Source: an uncultured Campylobacter sp. (GTDB taxonomy: Bacteria > Campylobacterota > Campylobacteria > Campylobacterales > Campylobacteraceae). From it: DNA of 64,000 nt. The translations under genes and the position numbers were made by a program. Every line of letters starts with the position of its first letter. The stretch's first letter is position 1. Below, piece by piece: positions 9,052-19,358 of this stretch. The DNA lies in assembly GCF_937981295.1 (NCBI RefSeq), contig NZ_CALJPC010000016.1, positions 13,831 through 77,830 on the forward strand. Direction: 5' to 3'. The notes under the pieces are model-generated. The model saw nothing but the letters and a program-made list of their open reading frames with translations, searched no databases and was not told the DNA's origin.

Positions 9052-9495
9052 ATGTCAAAAACAGTAAAACAACTAAACAAACTTCAGGCGGACGCTCATG
9101 CGTTCTTTGTTGCATTCCACGATTATCACTGGAATGTTAAGGGCTTACAATTCGCACAGGTTCACGCTTACACCGAGAAAGCATACGACGAGATGGGCGA
9201 GCTTTTCGACGATATGGCTGAGCGCGCGCTTCAAATAGGTGGCAAGGCCGTAACTAAGGCTAAGGATCTAATTGAGCTTTCAAAAGACGCTCCGATTAGC
9301 GTAAAAGACAGCTACGGCGTAACCGAAGTACTTGAGAACGTCAAAAAAGCCTACGAGTATTTGGTAGAAGAGTTTAAAAAGCTTCAAGAGGTAGCCGAAG
9401 CGGAGGGCGACGATACTACTTCAAACATCGCGCAGGATCACTATGGCGATTATGAGAAACGCCTATGGATGCTAAGCTCAATGCTAAGCAAATAA
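9052..9495 (+). CDS. dps: Dps-family DNA-binding ferritin-like protein
   Basis: Dps dodecamers oxidise and store iron and protect DNA during oxidative stress. The 147 residues form the four-helix bundle of the family. The ferroxidase ligands are visible in FHDYHWNVKG near residues 22-31, with the conserved downstream YDEMGELFDDMAERALQIGG. The gene stands alone, with its own promoter, a strong AAGGAG site and a downstream hairpin, which suggests monocistronic, probably high expression. It is in the right place to be regulated by iron or peroxide, but no operator is recognisable. Confidence 0.93.
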   Translation: MSKTVKQLNKLQADAHAFFVAFHDYHWNVKGLQFAQVHAYTEKAYDEMGELFDDMAERALQIGGKAVTKAKDLIELSKDAPISVKDSYGVTEVLENVKKAYEYLVEEFKKLQEVAEAEGDDTTSNIAQDHYGDYEKRLWMLSSMLSK

Positions 9496-9514
9496 TCCTC
9501 GTAAATCCTTTCAA

Positions 9515-9544
9515 AATTTTTAGGGGCGCATGCCCCTAAAATCT
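9515..9544. terminator. hairpin terminator after dps
   Basis: TTTTAGGGGC pairs perfectly with GCCCCTAAAA around a GCAT-type loop, 20 bp after the dps stop. It is flanked by A/T on both sides, so it could work in either direction. The downstream U-run is weak. Confidence 0.7.
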
Positions 9545-10037
9545 ATTAAAGCTAATATTGAAATTTCAAAAAATTTTAAAATTCTAAAATTACATTTTCA
9601 CGCTAAAATTTTAAATTCTACTTGAAAACTGAAGTAGAATCGCTCATTAAAAGTAAAATTCATGTAGGTTTTAAATTTCATATCATCGAAATTTAACTTA
9701 TTCGCCATGTAAAAACACAACTCTTTTTATAAGGCTCGGTCTAATTTAAAATTTTGCCGTGTCGTTAAAATTTCTTGTCGATTTCAAATTTCATAGCCGT
9801 AAAAATTCTAAGAGCTAAGGCTTTGTAGCTAAAGAGTGGCATTTGCTAAAAGATATTTATATTTCTTTTTAGCGTCTGATGATAAATTTTAGCTTGTAGT
9901 TTTACTATTTTGATTATTTTTAAAACTTCGGTGTTTATAAATGAAGCGGAATTTTAAAAATTTCAAAGAATTTCGCAAATTCCGTAAAATTTTATAATTT
10001 CACGGAATTTTAGTTTTTATAGAATTAAGCTCTAGTC
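9545..10037. other. about 490-bp AT-rich spacer, no gene seen
   Basis: Nothing but AT-rich sequence with repeated AAATTT/AAAATT words is seen between the dps terminator and the end of the HIT gene. Confidence 0.5.
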
Positions 10038-10394
10038 TTAAAAATTCTCTTCGGTATTGCGGTCGCTGACATGGTCCCACGGTAGTTTTATTCCGCCTAG
10101 GATATGAAAGTGCAGATGCATCACCTCCTGACCCCCATTTTCGCCGCAGTTGCAAACAAGACGGTATCCACTCTTATCAAGCCCCATTTTGCGAGTTACT
10201 TCTTGGATAAAAGCGCTCATTTTGCTCATCACTTCGGGAGGCGTTACTTGGAAGTTTTCGTAGCATTTTTTAGGGATCGCCAGGATGTGGATCGGCGCTT
10301 TTGGGTTGATGTCGTGGAAAGCCAAAAATTCATCGTTCTCTAACACTTTGTTGCACGGGATTTCGCCGTTTACGATCTTTTCGAAGACGTTCAT
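10038..10394 (-). CDS. HIT-family nucleoside phosphoramidate hydrolase (HinT-like)
   Basis: HinT-type enzymes hydrolyse AMP-lysine and related nucleoside phosphoramidates. The 118 residues contain the N-terminal FEKIVNGEIPCNKV, FHDINPKAPIHILAIPKK near residue 26 and the catalytic histidine triad HLHFHILGG near residue 93. Length and motifs are normal. The gene diverges from pheS across 130 bp containing two back-to-back -10 boxes. The substrate in this organism is not known. Confidence 0.93.
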   Translation of the reverse strand: MNVFEKIVNGEIPCNKVLENDEFLAFHDINPKAPIHILAIPKKCYENFQVTPPEVMSKMSAFIQEVTRKMGLDKSGYRLVCNCGENGGQEVMHLHFHILGGIKLPWDHVSDRNTEENF

Positions 10395-10430
10395 TTTAGA
10401 TCCTTTTATGAGGGTTGAAATTTAGCCGCG

Positions 10431-10492
10431 ATTATAGCCAAAAAATCCAAACACGCAAATTTACCTAGCTTTTATCAAATTTTAACTACAAT
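10431..10492. promoter_or_regulatory. divergent -10 boxes for the HIT gene and pheS
   Basis: ATTATA at 10431-10436 reads TATAAT on the minus strand, serving the HIT gene. TACAAT at 10487-10492 on the plus strand serves the pheS operon. Each lies at a suitable distance from its gene. Confidence 0.55.
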
Positions 10493-10524
10493 CGCGCCAT
10501 TAAATTTAACTACAAGGATAGAAT

Positions 10525-11520
10525 TTGCAAGAGATTAAAGCAAAAATCGACGCCGCATCGAGCCTAAGCGAGCTGGAAGCCGTGCGCTTGGAGCTTTTTG
10601 GCAAAAAAGGCATCATAACAGCGCTTTTTTCCGAGCTCAAATCCGCAGCGCCCGAGCAGAAAAAAGAGCTTGCCGTAAGCGCGAATGAAAAGCGCGATTA
10701 TTTTAGCGAGCTCATCGCCGCAAAAAAGGCGAGCCTGGAAGAGGCGAAGCAAAAAAAGGCGATGAAAAATGAAGCAATCGACGTCACGCTTTTTAACGAA
10801 AACGTAAACTGCGGCGCGCTGCATCCGGTGATGGAGACGATGGATAAGATCATAGACTACTTCATCGCGCAAAATTTCAGCGTCGAAAGCGGCCCGCTCA
10901 TCGAGGACGACTTCCATAATTTTGAAGCGCTAAATTTACCCAAATACCACCCGGCGCGCGATATGCAAGATACGTTTTATCTGAACGACGGGCGGCTGCT
11001 ACGCACGCACACCAGCGGCGTTCAGATCCGCACGATGGAAAAATTTAAAGCTCCGCCGGTGCGCATGATCGCCCCCGGTGCGGTATTTCGCCGCGATATG
11101 GATCTAACTCACACGCCGATGTTTCATCAAGTGGAGGGTCTCGTAGTCGAGCAGGGAGACCGCGTGAGCTTTGCGAATTTAAAATACGTTTTAGAGGAAT
11201 TTTTGCGCTATATGTTTGGAGACGTAAAGGTGCGCTTCCGTCCGAGCTTCTTTCCGTTCACGGAGCCGAGCACTGAGGTCGATATCAGCTGTATTTTCTG
11301 CCACGGGCATGGATGCCGCGTCTGTAAGCAGACGGGATGGCTCGAGGTACTAGGCAGCGGTGTGGTCGATCCTAATGTCTTTAAGGCGGTAGGCTGGAAA
11401 AACGTCAGTGGATACGCATTCGGGCTCGGCGTGGAGAGATTTGCGATGCTGCTACATGGTATCCCCGATCTGCGCTCGCTATTTGAAGGCGATATTAGAT
11501 TATTGGAGCAGTTTAAATGA
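10525..11520 (+). CDS. pheS: Phenylalanine-tRNA ligase alpha subunit
   Basis: Catalytic subunit of the (alpha-beta)2 PheRS that charges tRNA-Phe. The 331 residues begin with a coiled-coil arm (residues 1-90) that contacts the tRNA. Class II motif 2 is visible ([12 protein letters not shown], then [12 protein letters not shown] and [10 protein letters not shown]), as is motif 3, [12 protein letters not shown], near residue 300. A short Cys set ([12 protein letters not shown]) near 248 is seen. Translation starts at a TTG preceded by AAGGA. Its end overlaps pheT by ATGA. Confidence 0.96.
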   Translation: MQEIKAKIDAASSLSELEAVRLELFGKKGIITALFSELKSAAPEQKKELAVSANEKRDYFSELIAAKKASLEEAKQKKAMKNEAIDVTLFNENVNCGALHPVMETMDKIIDYFIAQNFSVESGPLIEDDFHNFEALNLPKYHPARDMQDTFYLNDGRLLRTHTSGVQIRTMEKFKAPPVRMIAPGAVFRRDMDLTHTPMFHQVEGLVVEQGDRVSFANLKYVLEEFLRYMFGDVKVRFRPSFFPFTEPSTEVDISCIFCHGHGCRVCKQTGWLEVLGSGVVDPNVFKAVGWKNVSGYAFGLGVERFAMLLHGIPDLRSLFEGDIRLLEQFK

Positions 11521-13847
11521 TAATAACGAGAAATTGGTTGCAGGAGTGGATCGACATAAGCGAAATTTCAAGCGAAAGGCTGCTTTCTACGCTAAATTCC
11601 ATCGGTCTTGAGGTTGACGCTCACGATAAAATTTCGCTTCCTAAAGGCGTCGTAGTAGGACTCGTAAAAAGCAAGCGTCGTCACGAGAATTCCGATCATC
11701 TAAATGTCTGCGAGGTTGATGTCGGTAAGCAGAGTCTGCAGATCGTCTGCGGCGCGAAAAATGTCGAGGCAGGGCAATACGTCGCGGTTAGCCTAATCGG
11801 CGCCGTGCTGCCTAGCGGCCTTGAGATAAAGCCTGCCAAACTTCGCGGTGTGGAGAGCTTTGGCATGATCTGTTCGGCAACGGAGCTTGGACTTGCTAAG
11901 ACGAATGACGGCATTATGGTGCTTGATAGCAGTATCGGCGAGCTCGTGCTGGGCAAGGAGCTGCGCGAGTATGAAATTTTTAATGATGATCTTATCGAGA
12001 TTGAGCTTACCGCTAATCGCGGCGACTGCCTTAGCATCTTAGGCATAGCGCGCGATCTAGGCGCAGCGCTTGATCTGCCGCTAAAGGAAAAGCACGAATT
12101 TGAAGATGCCGACGGAGCACCTGGTATCGGTAGAATTTTAAGCGTGCGTGCAAGCGATGAGGTAAGCGCTAAATTTGCTTTTCGAGCTTACGAGATCAAA
12201 GGCGAGCTGAAGTTAAATTTAAAGCAGACCTTGCGTCTTGCAAGCGTTGGTATTTTGCAAAGCTGCGCGGTGCAAAATTTCATCAACTACGCTACTCACT
12301 CTACCGGAGTATTGCTGCGCGCTTATGATTTTGAAAAGATCGCTTCCGCAGATGGCAAGGTAGCGCTTGACATAAAGCCTATGCCAAACGGCGAGTTCGG
12401 CGTTTATGCGGGCAAGAGATTGCTTAGCGTAGCAGGGATTTGCCAAGACGCGGAGCTAAAGGCGTGTTGCAGTAGCAAAGTGGTGCTATTAGAGGCAAAC
12501 TACACCGCGCCACTAATTATCGCCAGAGCAGTAAACGAAAACAAAGGCCTAAAAGGCGACGAGCATGTGTATCGCTCAAGTAGAGGCAGCGAGCCAAAGC
12601 TAAGAGCGGGGCTTGATCTGCTCTTTAGATTGCTAGTAAAAAACAGCGCCGTTAGCCTATATGCGGGCACACAAAAGATTTCAAATGCTTTGGAGCCGCT
12701 TATCGTGGGCTTTAGCGAAAAAGAGATAAACTCAATGATCGGCGCGCAAATTCCACGCGACAAGATCGTAAAAATTTTAAAAAGGCTGGGCTTTGATGTG
12801 GGCGTCGAAGCCGATCTCATCACCGCCAAGGTGCCGCCTTTCCGCCACGATATCGTAAATTCTCACGACGTGTGCGAGGAGATCGTGCGTATCGTGGGCA
12901 TCGATAATATCGCCGCCGCGCCGCTAAGCTTCTACGAAAAAAACCGCCTAAACAATACCTACGTAAGCTTATGTAATGGGCGCAAGCTTCGCAGCAAGGC
13001 GGCAGCAGTGGGATTTTTTGAATGCGTGCACTATGTATTTGACGACGGCAAGGCGCTAGAAAACTTAGGCTTTGCGCCGTGCAAGGTTAAAATTTTAAAT
13101 CCGATAAACGGCGAGCTGGACGCGCTAAGACCGACGCTGATTAATCATCTGCTGGAATCTGCTGAGCGAAATTTAAAGAATTCTCGCAGAAGCGTCAAGC
13201 TTTTTGAGCTAGGAGAGGTCTTTGACGAAAGCGGCGCGCAGAGCTTAAGGCTGGGCTTTATCGCTAGCGGACTAAAGGCGGAGCCCTCTATCGCGGCCGG
13301 CGCGAAACCCGCCGCGGCGGATTTTTTGTATTTTGCAAATTTAATCCAAAGCGTCATCGGTAAATTTAATGTCAGGCTGCCTGGCGAAAATTTGAAATTT
13401 TTAAGCGAATTCGAGCAAGCCCAGATCGAGCAGGGCGGCGAGATAGTAGGCTTTATCGGGCGCGTGGATTACGCCGTAGAAGCAGGGCGCGATCTGGATA
13501 AAAGCTATCTGTGCGAGATCGATTTTTCCAAGCTTAAATTTGAAAATATCGTAGCGGACGCTTATTCGAAATTTCCTAGCGTATCGCGCGATCTAAGCAT
13601 TTTGGTGCCGAGCGGAATGCGTTTCGAGCAGATCAAAGAGTGTATAGACTCCCTTAAAATCGAGGCGCTAAAGGAATTTATCCCGAGCGATCTTTACGGC
13701 GACGAAAGCCTGGGCGATTCAAAGAGCCTGACGATCAGGCTTGTATTTCAAGACCTTCAAAAAACGCTCTGCGACGAGGAAGTGGCGGGCTTTACCGATA
13801 AAATTTTAGCCGCGCTTAGTAGCGAGCTGGGACTTGGGCTGCGATGA
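11517..13847 (+). CDS. pheT: Phenylalanine-tRNA ligase beta subunit
   Basis: The beta subunit (776 residues) carries an N-terminal tRNA-binding OB fold (about residues 40-150; [22 protein letters not shown]), then the B3/B4 editing region, the B5 domain and a C-terminal anticodon-binding FDX-ACB domain ([16 protein letters not shown] near residue 682). Length fits the family. It is embedded between pheS and aroA with 4-bp overlaps on both sides, implying one transcript and coupled translation. Confidence 0.96.
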   Translation: MIITRNWLQEWIDISEISSERLLSTLNSIGLEVDAHDKISLPKGVVVGLVKSKRRHENSDHLNVCEVDVGKQSLQIVCGAKNVEAGQYVAVSLIGAVLPSGLEIKPAKLRGVESFGMICSATELGLAKTNDGIMVLDSSIGELVLGKELREYEIFNDDLIEIELTANRGDCLSILGIARDLGAALDLPLKEKHEFEDADGAPGIGRILSVRASDEVSAKFAFRAYEIKGELKLNLKQTLRLASVGILQSCAVQNFINYATHSTGVLLRAYDFEKIASADGKVALDIKPMPNGEFGVYAGKRLLSVAGICQDAELKACCSSKVVLLEANYTAPLIIARAVNENKGLKGDEHVYRSSRGSEPKLRAGLDLLFRLLVKNSAVSLYAGTQKISNALEPLIVGFSEKEINSMIGAQIPRDKIVKILKRLGFDVGVEADLITAKVPPFRHDIVNSHDVCEEIVRIVGIDNIAAAPLSFYEKNRLNNTYVSLCNGRKLRSKAAAVGFFECVHYVFDDGKALENLGFAPCKVKILNPINGELDALRPTLINHLLESAERNLKNSRRSVKLFELGEVFDESGAQSLRLGFIASGLKAEPSIAAGAKPAAADFLYFANLIQSVIGKFNVRLPGENLKFLSEFEQAQIEQGGEIVGFIGRVDYAVEAGRDLDKSYLCEIDFSKLKFENIVADAYSKFPSVSRDLSILVPSGMRFEQIKECIDSLKIEALKEFIPSDLYGDESLGDSKSLTIRLVFQDLQKTLCDEEVAGFTDKILAALSSELGLGLR

Positions 13848-15118
13848 GAATTTTTGCGCAAGCGGGCCCTTTGCGAGCGGAGATTTCAAACATCGCCGCG
13901 GATAAATCGATCTCGCATCGTGCGGCGATCTTTTCGCTGCTAGCGGAGGGGACGAGTAAAATTTCAAACTATCTAGCCGCCGAGGATACGCTAAATACGC
14001 TAAAGATCGTGGAGCTTTTGGGCGCTTGCGTGCAGCGCGACGCGAGCGAAATTTTAATCACTCCTCCCGCCGCTATCAAAGAGCCTAACGTTCCGCTTGA
14101 TTGCGGCAACTCCGGTACGGCGATGCGGCTATTTATGGGCTTTTTGGCGGGACGCGAGGGCTTTTTCGTGCTGTGCGGCGATCGGTATCTAAGCGAGCGC
14201 CCGATGAGGCGCGTTGCGGATCCGCTTTGCAAAGTAGGCGCTAAAATTTACGGACGAGCAGGCGGCGAAAAGGCGCCGATTGCGGTGCTCGGACAAAAGC
14301 TCGGATATTTTGAATACGCGAGTAAAATCGCGTCCGCGCAGGTAAAGACCGCTCTAATTTTAGCGGCCTTGCGCGGCAGCGGGTGCAGGTTTAGCGAGCC
14401 CGAGCTTAGCCGCGATCACAGCGAGCGGATGCTAAAAGCGATGGGCGCGCAAATTTCGCAAAACGGCCTTGCGATCGAAGTCGCGCCGCTTAGCTCTCCG
14501 CTTAAACCGTTTGAAATTTTTATCCCAAACGACCCCAGCTCGGCGTTTTTCTTCGCCGTCGCCGCGGCGATAACTCCTGGCTCGCGTATCGTGCTAAAAA
14601 ATATGCTGCTAAATAAAACCCGCATAGAGGCGTATGAAATTTTAAAACGCATGGGCGCCGAGGTAAAATTTCATAAAACGAGCGAAATTTATGAGCAGAT
14701 CGGCGATATAGAGGTCGCTTACGCGCCGCTTCACGCCGTGGAGGTAAGCGAAAACATCTCCTGGCTTATAGACGAAGCGCCTGCGCTTGCGATCGCCTTT
14801 GCTTGCGCGCAGGGAAGTAGCGTGCTTAGAAATGCCGCCGAGCTGCGCGTGAAGGAGTGCGACCGCATAAAGGTAACCTGCGAAGGGCTTCGTGCCTGCG
14901 GTATCAAGGCGCGCGAGCTACAGGACGGCTGGCAGATCGAAGGCGGCGAGGCAAACGCAGCGATTATCACGCCGTGCGGAGATCACCGCATCGCGATGAG
15001 CTTTGCGATTTTGGGCTTAAGATCGGGGATGATCATCGAAGATAGCGATTGTATCGCGACGTCGTTTCCAAATTTTGCCGCGATTTTAAGACAGATCGGA
15101 GCCGGCGTTGAAGATTGA
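13844..15118 (+). CDS. aroA: 3-phosphoshikimate 1-carboxyvinyltransferase (EPSP synthase)
   Basis: AroA joins PEP to shikimate-3-phosphate, the sixth step of the shikimate pathway. The 424 residues show the two inverted half-domains with ADKSISHRAAIFSLLA near residue 20, the LDCGNSGTAMRLF loop near residue 86, YLSERPMRRV, RDHSERMLKAMG, and near the end KECDRIKVT and CGDHRIAMSFAI. All catalytic motif regions are present. The ATG overlaps pheT, and the end overlaps the probable ispH start, so it belongs to the same operon. Confidence 0.96.
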   Translation: MRIFAQAGPLRAEISNIAADKSISHRAAIFSLLAEGTSKISNYLAAEDTLNTLKIVELLGACVQRDASEILITPPAAIKEPNVPLDCGNSGTAMRLFMGFLAGREGFFVLCGDRYLSERPMRRVADPLCKVGAKIYGRAGGEKAPIAVLGQKLGYFEYASKIASAQVKTALILAALRGSGCRFSEPELSRDHSERMLKAMGAQISQNGLAIEVAPLSSPLKPFEIFIPNDPSSAFFFAVAAAITPGSRIVLKNMLLNKTRIEAYEILKRMGAEVKFHKTSEIYEQIGDIEVAYAPLHAVEVSENISWLIDEAPALAIAFACAQGSSVLRNAAELRVKECDRIKVTCEGLRACGIKARELQDGWQIEGGEANAAIITPCGDHRIAMSFAILGLRSGMIIEDSDCIATSFPNFAAILRQIGAGVED

Positions 15119-15944
15119 GATGGCCAAAAGCTACGGCTTTTGCTTCGGCGTCAAGCGCGCGATCAAGATCGCAGAAAGCGCCGGTGAGGCCGCTACGATC
15201 GGTGAACTGATACATAACGCCGAAGAGATCAATAGGCTAAAGCAAAATTTCGGCGTCAAAACCCTGGAGGGCGTTAGCGAGATCAAGGACGAGCAAAAGC
15301 TCATCATCCGCACGCACGGCATCCAAAAGGACGATCTGCAAAACCTAAAAGCGCAAAACAAGCAGCTCATCGACGCTACCTGCCCCTTCGTGACTAAGCC
15401 GCAGCAGATCGTAGAAAAGATGAGCGCGGAGGGTTACGACATTGTGATCTTCGGCGATAAAAATCATCCCGAGGTAAAGGGCGTGAAATCCTACGCCAAA
15501 GGAAGAGTTTACGTAGTGCTGGAGCCTGCGGAGTTACTACAGATTAAGCTCGGGACTCGCGTCGCGCTCGTTTCGCAGACTACGAAAAAGATAGAAAGCT
15601 TTACCAAAATCGCGGATTTTTTGATGCAACGCGCAAGGGAGCTGAGAATTTTTAATACGATTTGCAATGCGACGCTGGAAAATCAAGAGGCCGTAAAAAG
15701 CCTGTCGCAAAAGGCCGACGTGATGATAATCGTAGGCGGGAAAAATTCCTCCAACACCAAACAGCTTTTTTTAATTTCGCAGAATTTTTGCAAAGACAGC
15801 TATCTTATAGAGAACGAAAGCGAGCTTGAACGCTCGTGGTTTGAAAACAAAAGCCTCTGCGGCATCTCCGCAGGAGCTAGCACGCCTGATTGGATCATCA
15901 AAAAAGTAGTGGCGCAAATCGAAAGTCTAACGCAGAATTTATAA
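15108..15944 (+). CDS. ispH: 4-hydroxy-3-methylbut-2-enyl diphosphate reductase
   Basis: IspH is the last enzyme of the MEP isoprenoid pathway and uses a [4Fe-4S] cluster to make IPP and DMAPP. The 278 residues carry the three cluster cysteines in GFCFGVKRA, DATCPFV and the later ICNATLENQ, together with the conserved RTHGI and GISAGASTPDW motifs. I use the TTG at 15108, which gives MKIEMAKSYGFCFGV, the form common in Campylobacter. An ATG at 15120 is the alternative. The gene overlaps aroA by 11 bp. Confidence 0.94.
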   Translation: MKIEMAKSYGFCFGVKRAIKIAESAGEAATIGELIHNAEEINRLKQNFGVKTLEGVSEIKDEQKLIIRTHGIQKDDLQNLKAQNKQLIDATCPFVTKPQQIVEKMSAEGYDIVIFGDKNHPEVKGVKSYAKGRVYVVLEPAELLQIKLGTRVALVSQTTKKIESFTKIADFLMQRARELRIFNTICNATLENQEAVKSLSQKADVMIIVGGKNSSNTKQLFLISQNFCKDSYLIENESELERSWFENKSLCGISAGASTPDWIIKKVVAQIESLTQNL

Positions 15945-15999
15945 GCCCTCTTATCAAATTTACTCTTAGAAATTTATCAAATCGAAAGCAAATTTTGGC

Positions 16000-16005
16000 T
16001 AGAAT
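16000..16005 (+). promoter_or_regulatory. -10 box upstream of rpsA
   Basis: TAGAAT after TTTTGGC, about 50 bp upstream of the rpsA ATG. It suggests that rpsA has its own promoter besides read-through from ispH. Confidence 0.5.
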
Positions 16006-16056
16006 CGCGCATTTTAGTTCTTTTCAAAAAAGCACAAATAAATTTAAAGGAAGCAT

Positions 16057-17724
16057 ATGGCTGAGGTGAACGAGAAGGTTCAAAACCACGCAGAGGAAGA
16101 TTTTGCGACATTGTTAGAGGAGTATGACGCCGGGAAGTCTCGCGACGAGGTCGTCACAGGTAAGGTTATCGCCCTTAAGGACGGCGAGGTTTTCATAGAC
16201 GTAGGCAGGAAGTCGGAGGGCATTTTGGACGCCGCCGAGGTTAGCGACGATCAAGGAAATCCGCAGGTTAATGTAGGAGATGACATCAAAGTCGCTATTA
16301 TCGGAAGCAGAGGCGGTCGCCCGGTCGTATCGTATAAAAAGGCTCTAAAGAAGGAAAAAGTAAAGGCGTTCATCGACTCCTATGATGAAAACGCAGAAAA
16401 TGTTTATGACGTTAAAATTCTATCGTTTAATAAGGGCGGTTTCGTTTGTGCTAACGCAGATGATGTGGAATTTTTTATGCCTCGTTCGCAAAGTGCGCTT
16501 AAAAACCCAAATGGCGCTGTCGGTAAAAATTTCAAAGTAAAGATCATCAAGGTCGATAGAGATGAGCAAAGCGTCGTCGTATCGCGCAAGAAGCTGCTTG
16601 ATGAGGATCGTAAAGCAAGCAAAGAGGCGATCGAAAAGGTAGTCGCTACCGAGGGCATCATCGAGGGAGTCGTCAAAAAGATCACCACCTACGGTATGTT
16701 CGTAGACGTGGGCGGCGTGGACGGACTCGTGCACTACAGCGAAATTTCATACAAAGGCCCGGTAAATCCGAGCTCGCTCTACAAAGAGGGCGATAAGGTT
16801 CCGGTTAAGGTTATCAAATACGATAACGATAAAAAGCATCTCTCTCTTTCGATCAAAGAGGCGATGCCCGATCCTTGGAACGAGATCAAAGATAGCCTGG
16901 AAGTGGGCGATACTATCCGCGTAAAAGTAAGTAATATCGAGCCTTATGGCGCGTTCGTCGATCTTGGCAACGACATCGAGGGCTTTTTGCATATCAGCGA
17001 AATTTCATGGGATAAAAATATCAAAAATCCGAAAGATTTCATCAGCGAGGGCGAGGAGCTCAACGTCGAGGTCGTAGAGATTAACCCTAGCGAGCGCAGG
17101 CTGCGCGTGAGCCTTAAAAATTTACTCACCAAGCCGTTCGACGAGTTTGTCGCTAAGCATAAAGTGGGCGACGTGCTAAAAGGCAGCGTCACTACGATTA
17201 CAAACTTCGGCGCATTTGTGAGGATCGACGGCGTAGAGGGGCTTTTACATAACGAAGACGCTTCGTGGGATCGCGGCGAGAAGTGCAAAAATTTATTCAA
17301 AGTAGGCGACGAGATCGAGGTTAAGATCATCAAGATCGACAAAGATACTCAAAAAATTTCTCTAAACCACAAAGAGCTCGGCGATAGCCCTATTAGCGAA
17401 TTTGCCAAGAACCACAATCAAGGCGATGTCGTAAAAGGCAAGATCCGCGATATTAAAGAGTTCGGAATTTTTGTCGAGCTTGGAGGCGGTATAGACGCGC
17501 TTATCCGCAAGGAAGATCTTGGCAACGTAAGCGTAGATAGCCTAAAAGTGGGCGACGAGATCGAGGCTGCGATCGCTTTCATCGACGAGAAGAAAAATAG
17601 AATCCGCCTAAGCGTGCGCAGACTGGCTCATCAGAAGGAGCGCGAGGCGCTAAACGAGATCAATAGCAACGACGACGAGAAGCAAAGCCTAGGGGATCTG
17701 ATCAAAGATCAACTAAATAAATAA
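16057..17724 (+). CDS. rpsA: 30S ribosomal protein S1
   Basis: S1 delivers mRNA to the 30S subunit. The 555 residues contain six S1/OB-fold repeats, each recognisable by a phrase such as GMFVDVGGVDGLVH, GAFVDLGNDIEGFLHISEISW, here trimmed to GAFVDLGND, GAFVRIDGVEGLLH and GIFVELGGGIDALI. This matches the six-repeat S1 of epsilonproteobacteria. AAAGGAAG precedes the ATG. The ispH-rpsA-serA order is usual in Campylobacter. Confidence 0.96.
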   Translation: MAEVNEKVQNHAEEDFATLLEEYDAGKSRDEVVTGKVIALKDGEVFIDVGRKSEGILDAAEVSDDQGNPQVNVGDDIKVAIIGSRGGRPVVSYKKALKKEKVKAFIDSYDENAENVYDVKILSFNKGGFVCANADDVEFFMPRSQSALKNPNGAVGKNFKVKIIKVDRDEQSVVVSRKKLLDEDRKASKEAIEKVVATEGIIEGVVKKITTYGMFVDVGGVDGLVHYSEISYKGPVNPSSLYKEGDKVPVKVIKYDNDKKHLSLSIKEAMPDPWNEIKDSLEVGDTIRVKVSNIEPYGAFVDLGNDIEGFLHISEISWDKNIKNPKDFISEGEELNVEVVEINPSERRLRVSLKNLLTKPFDEFVAKHKVGDVLKGSVTTITNFGAFVRIDGVEGLLHNEDASWDRGEKCKNLFKVGDEIEVKIIKIDKDTQKISLNHKELGDSPISEFAKNHNQGDVVKGKIRDIKEFGIFVELGGGIDALIRKEDLGNVSVDSLKVGDEIEAAIAFIDEKKNRIRLSVRRLAHQKEREALNEINSNDDEKQSLGDLIKDQLNK

Positions 17725-17731
17725 AACTCTT

Positions 17732-17757
17732 TCCGCAAGGCATCTCCGCCTTGCGGA
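17732..17757 (+). terminator. hairpin between rpsA and serA
   Basis: TCCGCAAGGC (17732-17741) pairs perfectly with GCCTTGCGGA (17748-17757) around a 6-nt loop, 8 bp after the rpsA stop and 23 bp before the serA ATG. No U-run follows. It may be a partial terminator or mRNA processing/stability site that lowers serA relative to rpsA. Confidence 0.6.
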
Positions 17758-17780
17758 CCTACTTCAAAAGGTTAAATTTA

Positions 17781-19358
17781 ATGAAAACTATCATAGTCTG
17801 CGACGCAATCCACAAAATCGGTTTCGATCTGCTTAAGCAGGAATCGGACGTTAAAGTAATCGACGCCACGAGCGTGCCCAAGAGCGAGCTATACGGAATT
17901 TTAGGCGATGCTGACGTCGCGATTACCAGAAGCTCTACGGCGGTGGATGAGAAATTTCTAAATGCCGGCACCAAGCTAAAAGCGATCGTGCGCGCGGGCG
18001 TAGGCGTCGATAACTGCGACATCGACGGCTGCTCCAAGCGCGGCATTATTTTGATGAACGTACCTACGGCAAATACCATCGCCGCGGTCGAAATGACCAT
18101 GTGCCATCTGCTGAATGCTGCGCGCAAATATGTAAATTCCTGCAACGATCTGAAAATTAATAGAATTTGGAAGCGCGAGAAATGGTATGGTACCGAGCTT
18201 TATAAAAAGAGCCTCGGTATCATCGGCTTTGGAAACATTGGCTCGCGCGTAGGAGTGCGTGCGCTCGCGTTTGGGATGAACGTCATCGCCTACGATCCGT
18301 ATATCGAGCCCGAGAAGGCCACGAAGCTCGGAGTAAAATATACGAAAAATTTCGACGAAATTTTATCTTGCGATTTCATCACGATCCATACGCCGAAAAA
18401 TCAAGAGACGATAAATATGGTAGGCGAGCCGCAAATAGCGAAGATGAAAGACGGCGTGCGCCTAATAAACTGCGCTAGAGGCGGGCTGTATAATGAAAAA
18501 GCGCTCGCAAACAATCTACGCAGCGGCAAGATCGCGTATCTCGGCATCGACGTTTTCGACAAAGAGCCTGCGACCGATCACGAGCTTTTGGATATCGAAA
18601 ATTTAAGCGCGACTCCGCATCTTGGCGCAAATACGCTCGAATCGCAAAGCAATATCGCCCGAGAAGCCGCAGAGCAGGCGATCAGCGCCGCACGCGGCTT
18701 AAACTATCCAAACGCTTTAAATTTGCCGCTTAAGCTCGAGGATCTGCCGCGCGGTATCGAGCCGTATATAAATTTGGTCTCGAAAATGGCCTATCTTGCG
18801 GCGCAGATCAACAAAGGCCCGATCAAATCGATCACGATCGAGGGCAGCGGCGAGGTGGTGCAGTATCTAAAATCGATGCTCGTTTTTGCGATCGTCGGCG
18901 CGCTGCACGATTCTTTGGGCGATTCGCTAAATTACGTCAATGCTAAATTTCTTGCGGATGAAAAGGGGATCGAGACGAGCTTCGGCGAGCTTGCAAACAG
19001 CGTCTATAAAAGCGAGATCGCGGTAAAAATTATGACCGACGAGGCGATCTCAAACGTCGCAGGTACGGTCTTTGACGGCAGCGAGGAGCGCATCGTAAAT
19101 ATCGGCGGATTTAAGACCGATTTTAAGCCGAAGGGCAAGATGATAATCTTCAAAAACACCGACGTGCCGGGCGTTATCAAATCTGTAAGCACGATCCTAG
19201 CCGACGAAAACATCAATATCGCGGACTTCCGCTTAGGCAGAGGCGAGGAGGGGGACGCTTTGGCGGTCATTTTGGTCGATTCCGAAGTGCAAAAAAGCAC
19301 GCTTGATAAGCTGGCGGCGCTTCAAACCTGCCTAATGGTGCGCTACGCGGCGATTTAA
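17781..19358 (+). CDS. serA: D-3-phosphoglycerate dehydrogenase
   Basis: SerA oxidises 3-phosphoglycerate with NAD+ in the first step of serine synthesis. The 525 residues show the substrate/NAD domains with GIIGFGNIGSRVG near residue 147, catalytic Arg in NCARGGLYNE near 233, Glu in DVFDKEPA near 262 and His in TPHLGANT near 280. They are followed by an intervening ASB domain and a C-terminal ACT domain (from about residue 450, FKNTDVPGVIKSVSTIL), the usual serine-sensing site. I start at the ATG at 17781, giving MKTIIVCDAIHKIG. The longer TTG start at 17751 lies inside the upstream hairpin and is rejected. Confidence 0.95.
   Translation: MKTIIVCDAIHKIGFDLLKQESDVKVIDATSVPKSELYGILGDADVAITRSSTAVDEKFLNAGTKLKAIVRAGVGVDNCDIDGCSKRGIILMNVPTANTIAAVEMTMCHLLNAARKYVNSCNDLKINRIWKREKWYGTELYKKSLGIIGFGNIGSRVGVRALAFGMNVIAYDPYIEPEKATKLGVKYTKNFDEILSCDFITIHTPKNQETINMVGEPQIAKMKDGVRLINCARGGLYNEKALANNLRSGKIAYLGIDVFDKEPATDHELLDIENLSATPHLGANTLESQSNIAREAAEQAISAARGLNYPNALNLPLKLEDLPRGIEPYINLVSKMAYLAAQINKGPIKSITIEGSGEVVQYLKSMLVFAIVGALHDSLGDSLNYVNAKFLADEKGIETSFGELANSVYKSEIAVKIMTDEAISNVAGTVFDGSEERIVNIGGFKTDFKPKGKMIIFKNTDVPGVIKSVSTILADENINIADFRLGRGEEGDALAVILVDSEVQKSTLDKLAALQTCLMVRYAAI

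Noticed and set aside
17751..17780. Upstream TTG start for serA
   Set aside because: It is inside a strong hairpin after rpsA and lacks a ribosome site; the ATG at 17781 gives the conserved N-terminus.
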